DNA of 64,000 bases from an uncultured Leucobacter sp. (lineage in GTDB: Bacteria > Actinomycetota > Actinomycetes > Actinomycetales > Microbacteriaceae), in the NCBI GenBank assembly GCA_937967375.1, contig CALCJF010000011.1, positions 1 through 64,000 of the forward strand. Reading direction: 5' to 3'. Below, piece by piece: positions 62,200 through 64,000 of the stretch (position 1 is the stretch's first letter; each line of letters starts with the position of its first letter). The notes under the pieces are model-generated. The model did no database searches and was not told the origin of the DNA. It saw only the letters and a list, made by a program, of their open reading frames with translations. Both the position numbers and the translations under genes were made by a program.

Positions 62200-62220
62200 A
62201 GAATAACGTTACATGTAACG
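62200..62220. promoter_or_regulatory. TetR operator and promoter
   Basis: CGTTACATGTAACG at 62207-62220 is a perfect 14-bp palindrome next to the minus-strand -10 TATTCT (62200-62205), upstream of tetR and of the MFS gene at 62289. This is where a TetR dimer would block both promoters. Confidence 0.75.
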
Positions 62221-62288
62221 AAATGGAAGCGCTGGCATTCTGCTCATCGATTTCGTGAACTGTTCGACGGACCAGACGAAAGAATCTC

Positions 62289-63707
62289 ATGAACACACTC
62301 ACCACCTCCCCAATGCGGGCTGGGCAGCGCCGCCTGGCCCTCGTGGGACTCGCGATCATTGTGCTCGCGGCAGCATCGCTCGAGGGATTCGTGCTACCGG
62401 TGCTGCCGCAGCTTCAGCGCGACTTCGGGATCGACGCGGCAACTGGTGCGCTTGCGAGCGTCGTGCCCACGGTCATCACCGTAATCGTCACGCCGCTCGC
62501 GGGCAGGCTCGCCGACGTCTACGGCGCAGCCAGAACCCTCGTCGGGCTCGTGCTCATCGTGATCGCCGGTGGGCTCATCTCGGCATATGCGCCGAGCTTC
62601 GGGCTCTTCATCGCGGGGCAGGGGCTGCAGGGCTTTGCCCTCGGCATCATTCCCGTCGGCTTCGTCGCCCTGCGATTCATCTTTGCAGACGGCTCGATCA
62701 AGACTGCTTCTGGCCTGCTCGTTGCGATGAGTGTGGCCGGGGCGGGACTCGGAGTGCTCATCGCCGGTCCCATCATTGACACCTACTCGCGAGCCGTGCT
62801 GTACGCGGTGCCCACTGCGTTCGTCGCGCTCGGCGGGGTGTGTTTCTTTTCGGCAAAACCGCGGCTGCGGCACGACGCGCGAGATGCGAGTGCGCCGACA
62901 CGCACCGATTGGCTCGGCGCGAGCGTGCTCGCGGTTGCACTCGTCGTGCTGATCATTGCGCTCTCGAGCTCATCTTCGGCGGGCTGGTCGGCTCCGACGA
63001 CGTGGCTCTGGTTCGCTTTCGCTGCCTCACTGTTCGCGATCTGGGTGCGCGTCGAGCGTCGCGTGCGCCAGCCCATGATCGATATCGCGACATTAGGATC
63101 TCGAGCGGTCGGTGGGTCGGTTGCGGTGGGCGTCGCGATCGGCGCAGGGTATGCGCCCATCGTGTTCCTCGTGCCGCAACTGATTGCCCAACCGCAGGAC
63201 ACCGGATACGGCTTGGGCGCGACTGCAACGCAGACCGGCTACTTTCTCTCTGCCGCGTACGCTGCGGGTGTGATCGCTTCGATCGCGGCGGGCAGGCTCG
63301 CGAGGCGAATCGAGGCGCGCGTGATCGGCTCGATCTCGATGGCGATACTCGGCGTTGCTTCGGTTCTTGCGCTGCTCGGCTCTACGCCAGGGTTGACCGT
63401 CGTGACGCTCGTGCTGGCAGGGATCGGTGCGGCGGCAGCATCGACCATCGTGTACGCCTCAGCCGCAATCGGGGCGAGCGAGTACGAGGTGGGTGTGTCA
63501 ACCGCGCTCATCACCATCGCGCGAGCGATTGGCGGTGCACTCGCGACCCAGATCGTCGCGTCGATGATTACCGGAGTCTCGGGCGTGCCCACCCTCGCCG
63601 ACTTTCAGTCTTCGTTCCTCGTTGCGGCATTGCTGTCGCTCTGCGGTGTCGCGCTCGCGCTGTGGTTGCTGCCCCGAGAGCGCGCCGAGGCAACGATTGC
63701 GCACTGA
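62289..63707 (+). CDS. MFS transporter
   Basis: A 472-residue major facilitator superfamily protein with about 14 hydrophobic segments and the motif A-like loop AGRLADVYGAARTLVGLVLI after TM2. Drug exporter-like. The palindromic operator upstream suggests TetR repression and induction by the exported compound. It would act together with the divergent hydrolase. Confidence 0.88.
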   Translation: MNTLTTSPMRAGQRRLALVGLAIIVLAAASLEGFVLPVLPQLQRDFGIDAATGALASVVPTVITVIVTPLAGRLADVYGAARTLVGLVLIVIAGGLISAYAPSFGLFIAGQGLQGFALGIIPVGFVALRFIFADGSIKTASGLLVAMSVAGAGLGVLIAGPIIDTYSRAVLYAVPTAFVALGGVCFFSAKPRLRHDARDASAPTRTDWLGASVLAVALVVLIIALSSSSSAGWSAPTTWLWFAFAASLFAIWVRVERRVRQPMIDIATLGSRAVGGSVAVGVAIGAGYAPIVFLVPQLIAQPQDTGYGLGATATQTGYFLSAAYAAGVIASIAAGRLARRIEARVIGSISMAILGVASVLALLGSTPGLTVVTLVLAGIGAAAASTIVYASAAIGASEYEVGVSTALITIARAIGGALATQIVASMITGVSGVPTLADFQSSFLVAALLSLCGVALALWLLPRERAEATIAH

Positions 63708-63776
63708 TCCGGTGGTGCGGTGCGTCGACGTGTCATCTTCGTGCGAAAGATTGCGGGCTCAGGCAAGATGAATCGC

Positions 63777-64000
63777 ATGACCAATTCAGCACGAGCCCTT
63801 GCGGCGGCGCTCGCCGCAGACGACTCGTCGGCCCGGCTGCAAGCGGCACTGACCGCTGGCACGCACCCCGACGCCAGTTATCTCGAGGTGCTGCTTGAGC
63901 GCTGTGCGATCGAACCCGACTTCTACGTGCGCGACATGCTGACATGGGCACTGACCAGGCTGCCGCGCGAGCTCGTGTTGGCGCGCGTTACCGAGGAGGC
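63777..64000 (+). CDS. HEAT-repeat protein, cut by the window end
   Basis: A frame starting MTNSARALAAALAADDSSAR and continuing TAGTHPDASYLEVLLERCA, YVRDMLTWALTRLPRELVLA and so on, open through the last base, so its 3' part is missing. The helical repeats with YVRDMLTWAL resemble HEAT or armadillo repeats. A weak -10-like CAAGAT at 63764-63769 lies 7 nt before ATG 63777. Confidence 0.75.
   Translation, partial: MTNSARALAAALAADDSSARLQAALTAGTHPDASYLEVLLERCAIEPDFYVRDMLTWALTRLPRELVLARVTEE

Noticed and set aside
1..64000. tRNA genes, rRNA genes or CRISPR arrays
   Set aside because: No cloverleaf with a GTTCGA-type arm outside coding sequence, no rRNA signature, and no regularly spaced repeats were found by eye.

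Overview
The window is a high-GC actinobacterial chromosome segment, probably Microbacteriaceae and perhaps Leucobacter-like. This rests on overall base composition, a Pol-PE-Lig LigD plus Ku pair, many apparently leaderless genes with a TAnnnT -10 box 6-7 nt before the start codon, and a DUF7882-type small protein. The genus is inferred, not proven. The first 52 bases are not genomic: they match an Illumina index/read-2 adapter left on a contig end. The other edge cuts a HEAT-repeat gene. I saw no rRNA, tRNA, intact insertion sequence or CRISPR array.

Bases 63-10746 carry household and accessory genes: an RluA-type pseudouridine synthase, a DUF488 protein, a class II glutamine amidotransferase, a membrane-anchored GH5 glycosidase, YaeQ, a GNAT acetyltransferase, a coupled haem-oxygenase-like diiron protein and CDGSH protein, an ABC-F ATPase and a lipase-like hydrolase. 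Bases 10743-20325 form an uptake and catabolism locus: a LysR regulator divergent from an amidohydrolase, a complete Dpp/Opp-type ABC transporter (two permeases, two ATPases and a lipoprotein), then a DHA2-type exporter. Bases 20333-25589 hold soxR divergent from superoxide dismutase across a SoxR-box promoter, an AraC regulator with an extra C-terminal domain, and a Tat-lipoprotein solute-binding protein paired with a second amidohydrolase.

Bases about 26260-41640 are a lower-GC defence island. It holds a DUF262-HNH protein with a RAMA-like tail, a frameshifted NERD/UvrD helicase, and one rightward operon of six genes: hsdM, hsdS, hsdR, an unrecognised PD-(D/E)XK nuclease-like gene, a class 2 OLD nuclease and a UvrD-like helicase. 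The last two are a Gabija pair (GajA/GajB). The PD-(D/E)XK gene sits 8 bp before gajA and is the best candidate for something undescribed: a three-gene Gabija variant translated behind a type I restriction-modification system. hsdS carries an in-frame 12-bp tandem repeat between its two target-recognition domains, like the repeats that set recognition-spacer length in EcoR124-type enzymes. A decayed helix-turn-helix/recombinase-like pseudogene marks the right edge.

Bases 41682-64000 return to host composition: an HD/DUF4031 fusion, a SixA-like phosphatase, small membrane and Cys-rich proteins, flavodoxin-fold and FMN reductases, short-chain dehydrogenases, a receiver plus PAS histidine kinase, MarR with its operator, a flavin reductase behind a second SoxR-box promoter with a leaderless 25-codon leader ORF, an AraC regulator, a YbdK-type carboxylate-amine ligase, the LigD/Ku end-joining pair with CinA, and a TetR-hydrolase/MFS divergent pair with a palindromic operator. 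The two SoxR boxes, each inside a 19-bp promoter spacer, define a small redox regulon visible within this window.
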